DNA from: Roseibacterium elongatum DSM 19469
GTDB lineage: Bacteria; Pseudomonadota; Alphaproteobacteria; Rhodobacterales; Rhodobacteraceae
Length of the DNA: 64,000 bases
Assembly: GCF_000590925.1 (NCBI RefSeq)
Contig: NZ_CP004372.1
Span: forward strand, 1,035,001-1,099,000
Direction of reading: 5' to 3'
This document shows, piece after piece, positions 37,580-46,799 of the stretch. Position 1 is the first letter of the stretch; every line of letters starts with the position of its first letter. The position numbers and the translations under genes are program-made. Under the pieces are notes generated by a model. The model made no database searches. It saw nothing but the letters and a program-made list of their open reading frames with translations, and had not been told where the DNA came from.

Positions 37580-38482
37580 ATGGCTTTGCTGAGCTTCGAA
37601 AAGAAATATCGCGTCCGCGGAGGGACGCTGATCGGCGGCGATCTGTTCGATTTCTGGGTGGGCCCTTTCTACGTGGGCTTCTTCGGAGTCACGACAGCAT
37701 TTTTCGCCGTTCTGGGAACGGTTCTGATCTTCTGGGGGGCGGCCATGCAAGGCACGTTCAATCCCTGGACGATCAATATCGCACCCCCTGACCTAAGTTA
37801 CGGTCTCGGGATGGCGCCCTTGATGGAAGGCGGTCTGTGGCAGATCATCACGTTCTGTGCCACCGGCGCATTCATCAGCTGGGCCCTTCGCGAGGTCGAA
37901 ATCTGCCGCAAGCTGGGGATCGGGTATCACGTGCCCTTTGCCTTTGCTTTCGCCATCCTGGCCTATGTGACGCTGGTGATCTTTCGCCCGCTTCTGATGG
38001 GGGCCTGGGGGCACGGCTTCCCTTACGGGATCTTCAGCCACCTCGATTGGGTGTCGAATGTTGGCTACGCCTACCTGCACTTCCACTACAACCCGGCCCA
38101 CATGCTGGCGGTGACGCTGTTCTTCACCACGACCCTGGCCCTGGCGCTGCACGGCGGTTTGATCCTGTCGGCGGCCAACCCTGAAAAGGGCGAAGAGATG
38201 AAGACGCCGGATCACGAGGATACCTTCTTCCGTGATTTCATCGGCTACTCGATCGGCACCCTGGGCATCCACCGTCTTGGCCTGCTCTTGGCCATCGCGG
38301 CGGTGTTCTGGAGCGCGGTCTGCATCATCATTTCCGGACCGGTTTGGACCGCAGGCTGGCCCGAGTGGTGGAACTGGTGGCTCGACCTGCCGATCTGGCC
38401 CGACCAAGGCGTTGTCTACGACAGCACCGGTATGGCCACCTACGGCACCGAAGCCTCCGCCACCGTCATTGGGGGAGAATGA
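37580..38482 (+). CDS. pufL: Photosynthetic reaction centre L subunit
   Basis: 300-residue, five-helix subunit of the type II reaction centre. Counting Met1, all key residues sit one place after the R. sphaeroides numbering: H154 (accessory BChl), H169, H174 (special pair), H191 and H231 (non-haem iron), and the QB proton path E213, D214, S224. The C-terminus is longer than in R. sphaeroides (282), typical when a PufC cytochrome is bound. GGAG precedes the ATG. 3 bp before pufM. Confidence 0.98.
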   Translation: MALLSFEKKYRVRGGTLIGGDLFDFWVGPFYVGFFGVTTAFFAVLGTVLIFWGAAMQGTFNPWTINIAPPDLSYGLGMAPLMEGGLWQIITFCATGAFISWALREVEICRKLGIGYHVPFAFAFAILAYVTLVIFRPLLMGAWGHGFPYGIFSHLDWVSNVGYAYLHFHYNPAHMLAVTLFFTTTLALALHGGLILSAANPEKGEEMKTPDHEDTFFRDFIGYSIGTLGIHRLGLLLAIAAVFWSAVCIIISGPVWTAGWPEWWNWWLDLPIWPDQGVVYDSTGMATYGTEASATVIGGE

Positions 38483-38485
38483 GCC

Positions 38486-39490
38486 ATGGCCTACTTCGAA
38501 TATCAAAACATCTTCACGCAGGTCCAGGTCCAGGGCGAGCCCGAGATGGGCATGGAGTTGAAGGAAAACGTTCTCGGCGGCGGTCGCACCGATGGCACGA
38601 CCTTCTCCAAACTCCTGGGTTGGGTCGGCAACGCCCAGCTTGGCCCGATCTACCTGGGCTGGGCCGGCCTTACCAGCCTTGCCACCGGCTTTACCTGGTT
38701 CTTCATCGTGGGCCTCAACATGCTGGCGCAAGTCGGCTGGTCGATCCCCGAATTCCTGCGTCAGCTGTTCTGGCTGGCCCTTGAACCGCCGGGGCCGGAA
38801 TGGGGCCTCAGATTCCCGCCGCTCAATGACGGGGGCTGGTACATCATCGCGAGCTTTTTCCTGCTCGTTTCGGTGATGGCATGGTGGGTGCGCACCTATC
38901 TGCTGGCCACCCAGCACAAGATGGGCAAGCACATCGCCTGGGCTTTCCTTGCCGCGATCTGGCTGTTCCTTGTCCTTGGCCTGTTCCGCCCCATCCTGAT
39001 GGGATCCTGGAGCGAGGCGGTGCCCTATGGCATCTTCCCGCACCTCGACTGGACCACGGCCTTCTCGATCCGCTACGGGAACCTCTACTACAACCCGTTC
39101 CACGCCCTTTCGATCGTGTTCCTTTATGGCTCTGTCCTGCTCTTCGCGATGCACGGCGGCACCATCATGGCCGTGACCCGCTATGGCGGCGACCGGGAGT
39201 TGGAGCAGATCGTCGACCGTGGCACGGCTTCCGAGCGGGCGGCGCTGTTCTGGCGCTGGACGATGGGCTTCAATGCCACGATGGAGGGGATTCACCGGTG
39301 GGCCTGGTGGTTCGCGGTCCTGACCCCGATCACCGGCGGTATTGGCATCCTTCTCACCGGGACCGTCGTGGACAACTGGTTCATCTGGGCCCAGGAACAC
39401 AACTTCGCCCCCGAGTATCTGGGTGCCTATGGTTACGAAGCCTACGGTACGTACAGCGACTTCGGCGGCATCGCCCCGACAGGAGAGTGA
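38486..39490 (+). CDS. pufM: Photosynthetic reaction centre M subunit
   Basis: 334-residue partner of PufL. Ligands lie four places after the R. sphaeroides numbers: H186 (accessory BChl), H206 (special pair), Y214 (electron-transfer tyrosine M210), H223, E238 and H270 (non-haem iron). The C-terminal extension of about 20 residues past the fifth helix is usual in species with a bound cytochrome subunit. 3 bp before pufC. Confidence 0.98.
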   Translation: MAYFEYQNIFTQVQVQGEPEMGMELKENVLGGGRTDGTTFSKLLGWVGNAQLGPIYLGWAGLTSLATGFTWFFIVGLNMLAQVGWSIPEFLRQLFWLALEPPGPEWGLRFPPLNDGGWYIIASFFLLVSVMAWWVRTYLLATQHKMGKHIAWAFLAAIWLFLVLGLFRPILMGSWSEAVPYGIFPHLDWTTAFSIRYGNLYYNPFHALSIVFLYGSVLLFAMHGGTIMAVTRYGGDRELEQIVDRGTASERAALFWRWTMGFNATMEGIHRWAWWFAVLTPITGGIGILLTGTVVDNWFIWAQEHNFAPEYLGAYGYEAYGTYSDFGGIAPTGE

Positions 39491-39493
39491 GCC

Positions 39494-40597
39494 ATGTTTC
39501 CCAAGTGGTTTGACAACTGGAACCGGGAGAACCCCACCAATATCTTCGGCCCCGCAGTTGCTGTCGGTGTCGCGGGATCGGCGGTGTTCGTAGCAGCGAT
39601 GCTCGTGACCTGGGGACAACCCTACGCAACAGACAGCATGCAGACCGGACCCCGCGGGACCGGTATGCACGTCGCCGAATTCGTCTCGGATCTCGAGGCC
39701 GGTGATCCAACGATTGCGGGGTACTTCACCTCGGAACCGGTGGTGCCGACCGCAGACTCCGAGCGGGCCGGGGACGTCATCGAAGGGGCCGAGCCGCTCT
39801 TGGCCGACCTCTCGGTGGAGAACTACAACCGGCTGATCGAGGCGATGCGGAGCTGGACGGGTATTCCCGATCTGCTCGAACCTGGTCTGGACAACTACCA
39901 GACCACGGTCGCCCGGCGGATGATCCAGATGACCCAGAATATCAACCAGAACTGGGCGGCACACGTTCAGGCGAACGCAGAGGTGGGTGTAACCTGTTAC
40001 TCCTGCCACCGCGGGATGCCGGTGCCGAACAACATCTGGTATCGGGTCAGCCCCGTGAACGAAAACGTTGCGGGCTGGAGCGCCAACCAGAACCGGGTCA
40101 CGATGGCGTCGAACTTCACGTCGCTGCCCTCGGACTATCTCGAGCACTACCTGATCGAGAACGAGGAAGGCTTCTACAACGACATCAACGTCCACGATCT
40201 GGCCAGCCGTGTGCAGCAGCAACCGGGCGATCCGCTGATCCAGCAGACGGAACGGACCTACGCGTTCATGAACTACATCTCGAACTCGTTGGGTGTGAAC
40301 TGTACCTTCTGCCACAACACGCGGGCGTTCTACGATCCCGGCCAGGTGACCCCGCAATGGGCCACCGCGACCCTGGGCATCACCATGGTTCAGGAAATCA
40401 TAGCGGAATACCTCCTGCCGCTGCAGGATGTGTTGCCCGAAGAACGCCTGGGCCCGGTCTATGCCGACATGCCGCTTGCCGCGTGCCGCACGTGCCACCA
40501 GTACGAGCAGCAGCCGCTCAATGGCCTGAACGTCATCCGCAACTGGCCCGAGCTGGCCGTCCTTGACGGTGAGCCAGACTACTCGGCCTTCGAGTGA
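39494..40597 (+). CDS. pufC: Reaction centre cytochrome c subunit with three haem motifs
   Basis: Periplasmic cytochrome that re-reduces the special pair. The 367 residues have an uncleaved-looking N-terminal membrane anchor (FGPAVAVGVAGSAVFVAAML, 18-37; no lipobox cysteine). Only three CxxCH motifs exist: C168-C171-H172, C270-C273-H274 and C331-C334-H335. By comparison with the Blastochloris tetrahaem protein these are haems 2, 3 and 4, with axial ligands M146, M259 and H157. The haem-1 methionine remains (M118), but its CxxCH, expected near 131-135, reads GLDNY. So the protein is probably trihaem. Last gene of puf; followed by two hairpins. Confidence 0.96.
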   Translation: MFPKWFDNWNRENPTNIFGPAVAVGVAGSAVFVAAMLVTWGQPYATDSMQTGPRGTGMHVAEFVSDLEAGDPTIAGYFTSEPVVPTADSERAGDVIEGAEPLLADLSVENYNRLIEAMRSWTGIPDLLEPGLDNYQTTVARRMIQMTQNINQNWAAHVQANAEVGVTCYSCHRGMPVPNNIWYRVSPVNENVAGWSANQNRVTMASNFTSLPSDYLEHYLIENEEGFYNDINVHDLASRVQQQPGDPLIQQTERTYAFMNYISNSLGVNCTFCHNTRAFYDPGQVTPQWATATLGITMVQEIIAEYLLPLQDVLPEERLGPVYADMPLAACRTCHQYEQQPLNGLNVIRNWPELAVLDGEPDYSAFE

Positions 40598-40629
40598 GCC
40601 ATGAGGGCCGTGTGCCATAGCAAGTTTGA

Positions 40630-40655
40630 CCGCGGGCGGTTCACGCCGCCCGCGG
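40630..40655 (+). terminator. Hairpin downstream of pufC
   Basis: Perfect 10-bp stem CCGCGGGCGG/CCGCCCGCGG, loop TTCACG, not followed by T residues. More likely an RNA-stabilising 3' structure or rho-related stop than an intrinsic terminator. Confidence 0.5.
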
Positions 40656-40695
40656 ATCTGAAAGACCCTTACGTCCCTTCGTGAGGTTAACTTGA

Positions 40696-40730
40696 CCGCG
40701 GATAGGCTCAGACCCTATCCGCGGCTTTTT
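40696..40730 (+). terminator. Rho-independent terminator of the puf operon
   Basis: Perfect 11-bp stem CCGCGGATAGG/CCTATCCGCGG with a 7-base loop, followed by CTTTTT. Separates puf from dxs, although it ends only 36 bp before the dxs ATG, so dxs needs its own promoter or read-through. Confidence 0.9.
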
Positions 40731-40765
40731 CGCCTTTGGCGACCCGGTTCGAGAGGACCCTGAGA

Positions 40766-42691
40766 ATGACCGACACACCGAACACCCCTATTCTCGATCG
40801 CGTGACCTATCCGGCGGATTTGCGCCGTCTGAGTGACGCGGAATTGAAACAATGCGCCGACGAGTTGCGCGCCGAGACGATTTCCGTGGTTTCCCAAACC
40901 GGCGGCCATCTTGGATCGTCCTTGGGTGTGGTCGAATTGACGGTGGCCATTCATGCCGTGTTCAACACGCCCTATGACAAGCTGATCTGGGATGTCGGGC
41001 ACCAGTGTTACCCGCACAAGATCGTCACTGGTCGGCGCGATCGGATCCGCACCCTGCGCCAGAAAGGCGGCCTGTCCGGTTTCACCAAACGCTCCGAGAG
41101 CGATTATGACCCCTTTGGCGCCGCGCATAGTTCGACCAGTATCTCGGCCGCGCTAGGCTTCACCATGGCGCGCGAACTGGGCGAAGCCACGGGGGATGCG
41201 GTGGCCGTCATCGGCGACGGGTCAATCAGTGCCGGCATGGCCTATGAGGCCCTGAACAATGCCGGCGATTACGGGCGCCGCCTTTTCGTAATTCTGAACG
41301 ACAATGAAATGTCGATCGCCCCTCCGACGGGCGCCATGTCGCGCTACCTGTCGAACCTGGCCACGAACTCCCCGCTGGCCGCCCTCAAGGATATTGCAGA
41401 TGGCGTGGCCCAGCACCTGCCTGAGCCATTGCGCCAGGGGGCCGAACGCGCGCGCGAGTTGGTTACGGGGCACCCGAAATCCGCGACGCTGTTCGAGCAT
41501 CTGGGATTCACCTATCTGGGGCCCGTGAACGGGCACGACATGGCCGAGTTGCTCGCGGTGCTGCGCGCGGCCAAGGCCCGTGCCACGGGGCCGGTCCTGA
41601 TTCATGCCGTGACGGTCAAGGGCAAAGGCTATGCCCCGGCCGAAGGTGCCGACGATTGCTACCATGGCGTTGCCAAGTTCGATGTCAAAACCGGCGAGCA
41701 GAAGAAATCGAAATCGAACGCACCCAGCTATACCGGCGTGTTTGGATCGACCCTGACCCGCATGGCCGAGACGGACTCGCGGATCGTTGGTGTTACCGCG
41801 GCCATGCCTGGCGGTACCGGGCTGAACGTGTTGCAAAAGGCCATGCCTGGGCGTGTCTTTGACGTCGGCATTGCGGAACAGCATGCCGTGACCTTCTGCG
41901 GCGGTCTTGCCGCCGGGGGTCTCAAACCGTTCTGCGCGATCTACTCCAGTTTCCTGCAACGCGGATACGATCAGATCGTTCACGACGTGGCCCTGCAGAA
42001 CCTGCCGGTGCGCTTCATGATTGATCGCGCCGGCCTGGTCGGGGCCGATGGGCCGACCCATGCCGGGGCGTTCGACATCAGTTTCCTTGCCGCATTACCC
42101 AACATGACGGTCATGGCCTGCGCGGACGAGGCCGAACTGGTTCACATGATGGCGACGGCCGCGGCTTATGACGATGGGCCGATCGCCTTGCGCTATCCGC
42201 GGGGCGAGGGGGTCGGCGTCGATCTGCCCGACCCCGGCACCGTGCTGGAGATCGGCAAGGGTCGTCTCCTGCAAGACGGTCATGATGTTGCCTTGCTCTC
42301 CCTCGGCGCACATCTGGCCGAGGTTCAGGAGGCCGCGCGCGCCCTCGAGGCCAAGGGCATCTCGGTCACGATTGCCGATGCACGGTTCGCGAAACCACTC
42401 GATACCCAGTTGATCGACGATCTGGTTGCCAATCATGCCGCCCTAGTCACGGTGGAACAGGGGTCGATGCTCGGCTTCGGGGCGTTGGTCTTGCACCACC
42501 TTGCCGCGACCGGGCAGCTGGACGGGCGTTGCGCGGTTCGACCCATGTTCCTGCCCGATCGCTTCATCGATCAGGCCAGCCCGTCCGACATGTATGAAGA
42601 TGCCGGGCTGACCGCCACCGATATCGCGGCGACCGCGCTGCAGGCGATGGGTGTGGCCACGCCGGATTTCGTCGCGCCCAAGCGCGCCTGA
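40766..42691 (+). CDS. dxs: 1-deoxy-D-xylulose-5-phosphate synthase
   Basis: First step of the MEP isoprenoid pathway, joining pyruvate and glyceraldehyde 3-phosphate with thiamine diphosphate; it supplies precursors for carotenoids and the bacteriochlorophyll tail. The 641 residues show [18 protein letters not shown], the ThDP motif [18 protein letters not shown], and the transketolase pyrimidine domain with [13 protein letters not shown] (catalytic glutamate). ATG 40766 (MTDTPNTP) after a GAGAGGA site is preferred to an upstream start within the terminator region. Embedded in the photosynthesis cluster beside idi. Confidence 0.97.
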   Translation: MTDTPNTPILDRVTYPADLRRLSDAELKQCADELRAETISVVSQTGGHLGSSLGVVELTVAIHAVFNTPYDKLIWDVGHQCYPHKIVTGRRDRIRTLRQKGGLSGFTKRSESDYDPFGAAHSSTSISAALGFTMARELGEATGDAVAVIGDGSISAGMAYEALNNAGDYGRRLFVILNDNEMSIAPPTGAMSRYLSNLATNSPLAALKDIADGVAQHLPEPLRQGAERARELVTGHPKSATLFEHLGFTYLGPVNGHDMAELLAVLRAAKARATGPVLIHAVTVKGKGYAPAEGADDCYHGVAKFDVKTGEQKKSKSNAPSYTGVFGSTLTRMAETDSRIVGVTAAMPGGTGLNVLQKAMPGRVFDVGIAEQHAVTFCGGLAAGGLKPFCAIYSSFLQRGYDQIVHDVALQNLPVRFMIDRAGLVGADGPTHAGAFDISFLAALPNMTVMACADEAELVHMMATAAAYDDGPIALRYPRGEGVGVDLPDPGTVLEIGKGRLLQDGHDVALLSLGAHLAEVQEAARALEAKGISVTIADARFAKPLDTQLIDDLVANHAALVTVEQGSMLGFGALVLHHLAATGQLDGRCAVRPMFLPDRFIDQASPSDMYEDAGLTATDIAATALQAMGVATPDFVAPKRA

Positions 42692-42706
42692 GCCTGCCGG
42701 AAACAG

Positions 42707-42736
42707 AAAAAGGGACTGCCAGAAGCAGCCCTTTTT
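42707..42736. terminator. Bidirectional terminator between dxs and idi
   Basis: Stem AAAAAGGG(A)CTGC at 42707-42719 pairs with GCAGCCCTTTTT at 42725-42736 (one bulged A, loop CAGAA). A run on one side and T run on the other suit the two convergent genes. Confidence 0.85.
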
Positions 42737-42755
42737 AGTATCCACCTTGCTGTTG

Positions 42756-43286
42756 TCAGGCGGGATCGGCCTCGACAAAAATCTTCTCGGCGTGGTCGCG
42801 CATGTAGATCTGCAGCCAGGGCGTGAACCCATCCGGTTGTCGCGCCACATCCTCCGCCAGCGTCTCGAGCGGCTGCCAGATGGTATCCATCACCTCGTCG
42901 GGGTTGGGCTGTGGCTCGGTCCCCTGTGGCAATTGACCCACGAAGATATCGACAACCTCGTGCTCGATCAGCCCGCCGCCGACATCGGCCCGGTACTCGA
43001 CCGTATCGCGATAGGTCAGGGTCACGTCATGCAACCCAAGCTCTTCAGCGAGGCGTCGGCTGGCGCAGGTCAGGCTGTCTTCACCCCAGAACGGATGTGT
43101 GCAGCAGGTATTCGCCCAAAGCCCCGGCGTATGGTACTTGCCCATCGCGCGCCGCTGCAGCAACACGCGCCCCTCGCGCAGAAGGAACACGGAAATCGCC
43201 TTGTGACGCAGCCCTTTGACATGCGCTTCGAGCTTTTCGACGGGTGTCAGGCGGCCATCCACCCAGGTGGGAATGTCGATTGTCAT
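42756..43286 (-). CDS. idi: Isopentenyl-diphosphate delta-isomerase, type 1
   Basis: Interconverts IPP and DMAPP, setting the balance for crtE. The 176-residue Nudix-fold protein has HKAISVFLLREGRVLLQRRA, the catalytic cysteine region TPGLWANTCCTHP and the metal-binding Nudix-like SRRLAEELGL. ATG 43286 overlaps the bchP stop (ATGA), so I reject the longer upstream frame. Last gene of the leftward bchG-pucC family-bchP-idi run. Confidence 0.95.
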   Translation of the reverse strand: MTIDIPTWVDGRLTPVEKLEAHVKGLRHKAISVFLLREGRVLLQRRAMGKYHTPGLWANTCCTHPFWGEDSLTCASRRLAEELGLHDVTLTYRDTVEYRADVGGGLIEHEVVDIFVGQLPQGTEPQPNPDEVMDTIWQPLETLAEDVARQPDGFTPWLQIYMRDHAEKIFVEADPA

Positions 43287-44470
43287 ATGCGTGTCGCCGG
43301 AACGAGGCCGGTCAGATGGGACAGGTTCTTGAAGCCGATCTTGAGATGCGCCATCGGGCGTGCCTTGACCAGTTCCTTGTTCATATAGGCTTCGAACGTC
43401 AATTGCTGAACATCGATGTCGTGGCAAAGGCTGACGAACCGTTCGCGCCGTTCATCCGACTTGTAATAGGCATCCTGCATGGCGCCCAGCACCTTGAAGA
43501 CGTTCTTGTGCTCGCGCATGAACAGTTTGCGGGCCAGTTTGAGGTCACGGATGAGGCCGGTCTGCAACTTGGCCGCCGCAGCGGTGGCGGCGCAGCGGCC
43601 GCCCGCCATCGCGTAATAGATCCCCTCACCCGAGGAGGGGGCGACGACGCCCGCTGCATCCCCGGCCAAAACCACGTCGCGGCCATTGTCCCATTCATCC
43701 AGCGGCTTGAGCGGGATGGGCGCGCCTTCGCGGCGGATCGTCTTGCAATCCTGCAGGCCCGAGGCCACGCGCAGATCGGCAGTGGCCTGTTTCACATCGA
43801 CCGATTTCACCATCGACCCCATGCCGACACTGGCCGATGTGCCATGGGGAAAGACCCAGCCGTAGAAATCGGGGCTGATGCGGCCGTCATAGATCACGTC
43901 GCAGCGTTCCGGATCGTAATGTGCCCCCTTTTCGGGGGCTTCGATGATCTCGTGATAGGCGATCACATAGGGGATCTTGTCACCGCCCTTGACCTCGGTT
44001 CGGGCCACGTTCGAGCGAGCGCCATCCGCGCCAATCACGATCTTGCAGGTCAGGGCGCGATCTTCGCCCGTCGCCTTGTCACGGTAGTGGACATGGGTGC
44101 CCTCGGCATCGCGGCTGATGCGCGTATAGGTCCCGGTGATCCGGTCGGCGCCGGCCTCGGCCGCGCGGCATCGCAGGAACTCGTCGAAATGTTCGCGATC
44201 GACCATGCCGACGAACCCGTTCTCGATGGGGATGTCGACCTTGCGCCCAGAGGGCGAAATCATGCGGGCGGTGGTGATCTTGGCCACGATCTGCTCGTCG
44301 GGGATGTGAAAATCCCTGATAAGACGCGGCGGAATGGCCCCACCGCAGGGTTTGATCCGGCCAGCGCGATCCAGCAAGGCCACCTTGTGGCCCGACCGCG
44401 CAAGGTCTTCTGCCGCGGTCGCGCCCGAAGGCCCGCCCCCTACTACGACAACATCGTACATCATGGTCAT
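43283..44470 (-). CDS. bchP: Geranylgeranyl diphosphate/bacteriochlorophyll reductase BchP
   Basis: Flavoprotein that reduces three double bonds of the geranylgeranyl tail to phytyl. The 395 residues begin MTMMYDVVVVGGGPSGATAAEDLARSG (Rossmann FAD site), then the family motifs CGGAIPPRL, VIGADGARSNVAR and GDAAGVVAPSSGEGIYYAM. The start overlaps the stop of the upstream pucC-family gene (ATGA) with GGGAG before it; ATG 44464 is an alternative. Overlaps idi at the end. Confidence 0.96.
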   Translation of the reverse strand: MTMMYDVVVVGGGPSGATAAEDLARSGHKVALLDRAGRIKPCGGAIPPRLIRDFHIPDEQIVAKITTARMISPSGRKVDIPIENGFVGMVDREHFDEFLRCRAAEAGADRITGTYTRISRDAEGTHVHYRDKATGEDRALTCKIVIGADGARSNVARTEVKGGDKIPYVIAYHEIIEAPEKGAHYDPERCDVIYDGRISPDFYGWVFPHGTSASVGMGSMVKSVDVKQATADLRVASGLQDCKTIRREGAPIPLKPLDEWDNGRDVVLAGDAAGVVAPSSGEGIYYAMAGGRCAATAAAAKLQTGLIRDLKLARKLFMREHKNVFKVLGAMQDAYYKSDERRERFVSLCHDIDVQQLTFEAYMNKELVKARPMAHLKIGFKNLSHLTGLVPATRI

Positions 44471-45756
44471 TCTCCCGGTACGGCGGCCCGCGCAGGGCCG
44501 ATGGCAGGGTGGCGGTCCATGACGCGCACGGCCATGTAGGCCGAGGCGAGGTACAGGACCGCTTCGAAAAGGAACACGGCGCCAAAGGCCGTTGGATCAG
44601 GCAGGAACCCCCGCATGGAATCGACCATCGCCGCACCGGCAAGCCCGCCGAAACCGGCGGCAATCGCCTGGGCCGCGCCCCAAAGGCCCATCCGGGTGCC
44701 TTCGCGCGCGTCGCGCCCTTCGCCGGCCAAGGCCATCATCGAGCCGATGGCCGCCACCGCGAACATGCCGTTGAAGAACCCCATCAACACTACCGCCGGC
44801 ACCAAGGGTGCCTCGGGCCCGATCTGGCCCAGGCTGGTGATCAGCACAAGCGCCCCGGCCGAGCCGATGCACCCCGCAATCACCCAAGCCTTGAGCGACC
44901 CGAAGCGCAGAGCCGTCCCGGCCAGGCCGACGACGACCATGCCGAGGAACACCCCGCCATTCTGCGCCCCCGACAACGAGGTCGATTGCCCCGGCGTGAA
45001 CTCGAACACGAGGCCCGAATAGGGTTCCAGGATCAGCTCCTGCATGAAATAGGCCGTCATGCTGAGGAACACGAAGATCGTGAACAAACGGGCCTTTCGT
45101 TCGGCCCAGACCTCTTTCATGCCTTCGAGGAAAGGAGCGGCTTCGGGCTCGGCGCGGGCGACGACCGTGCGCTCGATCCCCCACACCGCAAGGGCGGTGA
45201 TGACAAAGGCAAGGCCGGTCACCGTGGCGACCACCTGCATCAGGCGCAGGGGTGTATAGGGGTCGAGGAACTGCCCCGAGACCCCGGCCGTGACCGCGAT
45301 GCCGACAATCATCATCAACCAGGTGATGGTGGCCGCCGCAGGGCGACGATGGTCGGCGGTTGCCGTCGCCAGCAGCGCCAGCAAGGAAGTGCCCGACGCG
45401 CCAACCCCGACACCGATCGCGGCATAGGCAAGGATCGAGATGATCAGCCCGAGGGTGAAACTGCTTTCCATCATCACCACGCCGTAGGCAGCGCCAAGGC
45501 CGCCGAGGGCAAGCATTCCCATGCCGCCGATGATCCAGCGGGTCCGGCGGCCCCCCGTATCGGACTTGTAGCCCCATTGCGGGCGGGTAATCTGGATTCC
45601 GTAATGCAAGGCGACCAGCAGACCGGGCAGTACGGCCGGCAAGGCCAGTTCGACGACCATCAGCCTGTTGAGGGTCGAGGTCGTGAGAACCACGATGGCG
45701 CCCAGGGCCATCTGTACAAGGCCAAGTCGGACAATCTGCACCCAGGTCAGGGTCAT
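44467..45756 (-). CDS. PucC/BCD-family membrane protein (Orf428/Bch2 type)
   Basis: 429-residue major-facilitator-like protein with about twelve membrane helices, starting VQIVRLGLVQMALGAIVVLTTSTLNRLMVVELALP. The family (PucC, LhaA, Bch2/Orf428) is thought to deliver bacteriochlorophyll to antenna apoproteins. Position between bchG and bchP is that of Orf428 in Rhodobacter. A second family member, lhaA, lies in this window at 58 kb. Overlaps bchG upstream and bchP downstream by 4 bp each. Substrate is inferred. Confidence 0.92.
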   Translation of the reverse strand: MTLTWVQIVRLGLVQMALGAIVVLTTSTLNRLMVVELALPAVLPGLLVALHYGIQITRPQWGYKSDTGGRRTRWIIGGMGMLALGGLGAAYGVVMMESSFTLGLIISILAYAAIGVGVGASGTSLLALLATATADHRRPAAATITWLMMIVGIAVTAGVSGQFLDPYTPLRLMQVVATVTGLAFVITALAVWGIERTVVARAEPEAAPFLEGMKEVWAERKARLFTIFVFLSMTAYFMQELILEPYSGLVFEFTPGQSTSLSGAQNGGVFLGMVVVGLAGTALRFGSLKAWVIAGCIGSAGALVLITSLGQIGPEAPLVPAVVLMGFFNGMFAVAAIGSMMALAGEGRDAREGTRMGLWGAAQAIAAGFGGLAGAAMVDSMRGFLPDPTAFGAVFLFEAVLYLASAYMAVRVMDRHPAIGPARAAVPGE

Positions 45757-46670
45757 GGCGCGACCTCGAGCGTACGGATGGCAAAGGCCGTGACCATCAT
45801 GCCCAGCACGTAGAGCGTGACACCCGTGCCGTTATACCAGGGCGCTTTGGCCTTGGGGTCGCGCAGCATGACGCTCATGGCATAGAACTGCAGGATCAGC
45901 GACACGACAATGGCCAGCCCGTACCAGGGACGATCCCACGCAAACAGCAGGCCGATCACGATGATCTGCGGCACCGCCATGACCACGCAGGCCAGTTTCG
46001 CCGCACGTTCGGGGCCAAGCGTGACGGGAAGGGAGTTGACGCCCATCTGGCGATCCCCCTCCAGTGCCTTGAAGTCATTGAGTGTCATGATCCCGTGGGC
46101 GCCGATGCCATAGAGCAGGGCAACGATCACGACGGGCCAGGCTGGCGCACCGGCAGACAGGACGGCCGCGCCGGTGAACCAGGGCAGCGACTCGTAGGAC
46201 AGGCCGACAAGGCCGGGCCCCCACCAGCCCGATTTCTTCAGGCGAACCGGTTCGGCCGAATAGGCCCAGGCCGCAAGAACGGCGACGACCGTCGCGCCCC
46301 AGCCCCAAGGCCCAAGCGCCAGACCGATCAGCAGCGCCAGACCCGACATGGCGAGGGCGATCCACAGGCCCCATCGGCCGGGTATACGGCCCGACGGGAT
46401 GGGGCGGTCAGGTTCGTTGATGGCATCGACATGCCTGTCGCACCAGTCGTTCGCCGCCTGGCTCATGCCGCAGACAACGGGCCCGGCCAGCACGACCCCC
46501 AGCCCCAGGGCCAACCAGTGACCTGAGGGCGCAACGCCGGCGCTGATGGCGCCGCACAGATAGGCCCACATGGGCGGGAACCATGTAATGGGTTTCAAGA
46601 GCGTCAGAACGGCCCTTGGTTCGGGCAGTTTGCGCGGCTGCGTCGGGGTGAGGTCGGTCGTTACACTCAT
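45753..46670 (-). CDS. bchG: Bacteriochlorophyll synthase BchG
   Basis: UbiA-type prenyltransferase that esterifies bacteriochlorophyllide a with geranylgeranyl (or phytyl) diphosphate. The 305 residues start SVTTDLTPTQPRKLPEP and carry the diphosphate/Mg motifs AANDWCDRHVDAINEPDRP and NDFKALEGDRQMG, with about eight membrane helices. ATG 46670 is 3 bp from a PpsR site; a longer frame through that site is rejected. First gene of bchG-pucC family-bchP-idi. Confidence 0.96.
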   Translation of the reverse strand: MSVTTDLTPTQPRKLPEPRAVLTLLKPITWFPPMWAYLCGAISAGVAPSGHWLALGLGVVLAGPVVCGMSQAANDWCDRHVDAINEPDRPIPSGRIPGRWGLWIALAMSGLALLIGLALGPWGWGATVVAVLAAWAYSAEPVRLKKSGWWGPGLVGLSYESLPWFTGAAVLSAGAPAWPVVIVALLYGIGAHGIMTLNDFKALEGDRQMGVNSLPVTLGPERAAKLACVVMAVPQIIVIGLLFAWDRPWYGLAIVVSLILQFYAMSVMLRDPKAKAPWYNGTGVTLYVLGMMVTAFAIRTLEVAP

Positions 46671-46673
46671 GAC

Positions 46674-46691
46674 TGTCAGGATAAGTTGACA
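46674..46691. promoter_or_regulatory. PpsR (CrtJ) binding site before bchG
   Basis: Exact TGT-N12-ACA (TGTCAGGATAAGTTGACA) directly upstream of the bchG start. A degenerate second copy, TGT-N12-ACG, stands 17 bp further away at 46709-46726. Confidence 0.85.
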
Positions 46692-46799
46692 GTATGCGAA
46701 TCGGCAAGTGTAAAATACGCCTGACGCCATATGTCTCAGGCATGCCAAGGGGGTCGCGGCAAACCCGGCATCAAGCCCATTGAATTATGGGGTTGGCGT

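Noticed and set aside
37793..40618. A 941-codon minus-strand open frame opposite pufLMC
   Set aside because: Antisense artefact of high GC: its product is composition-biased and the plus strand has all pigment and iron ligands of PufL and PufM and the haem motifs of PufC.
46709..46726. Second PpsR site before bchG
   Set aside because: TGT-N12-ACG has one wrong base in the conserved half-site. Listed only as a degenerate neighbour of the perfect site.
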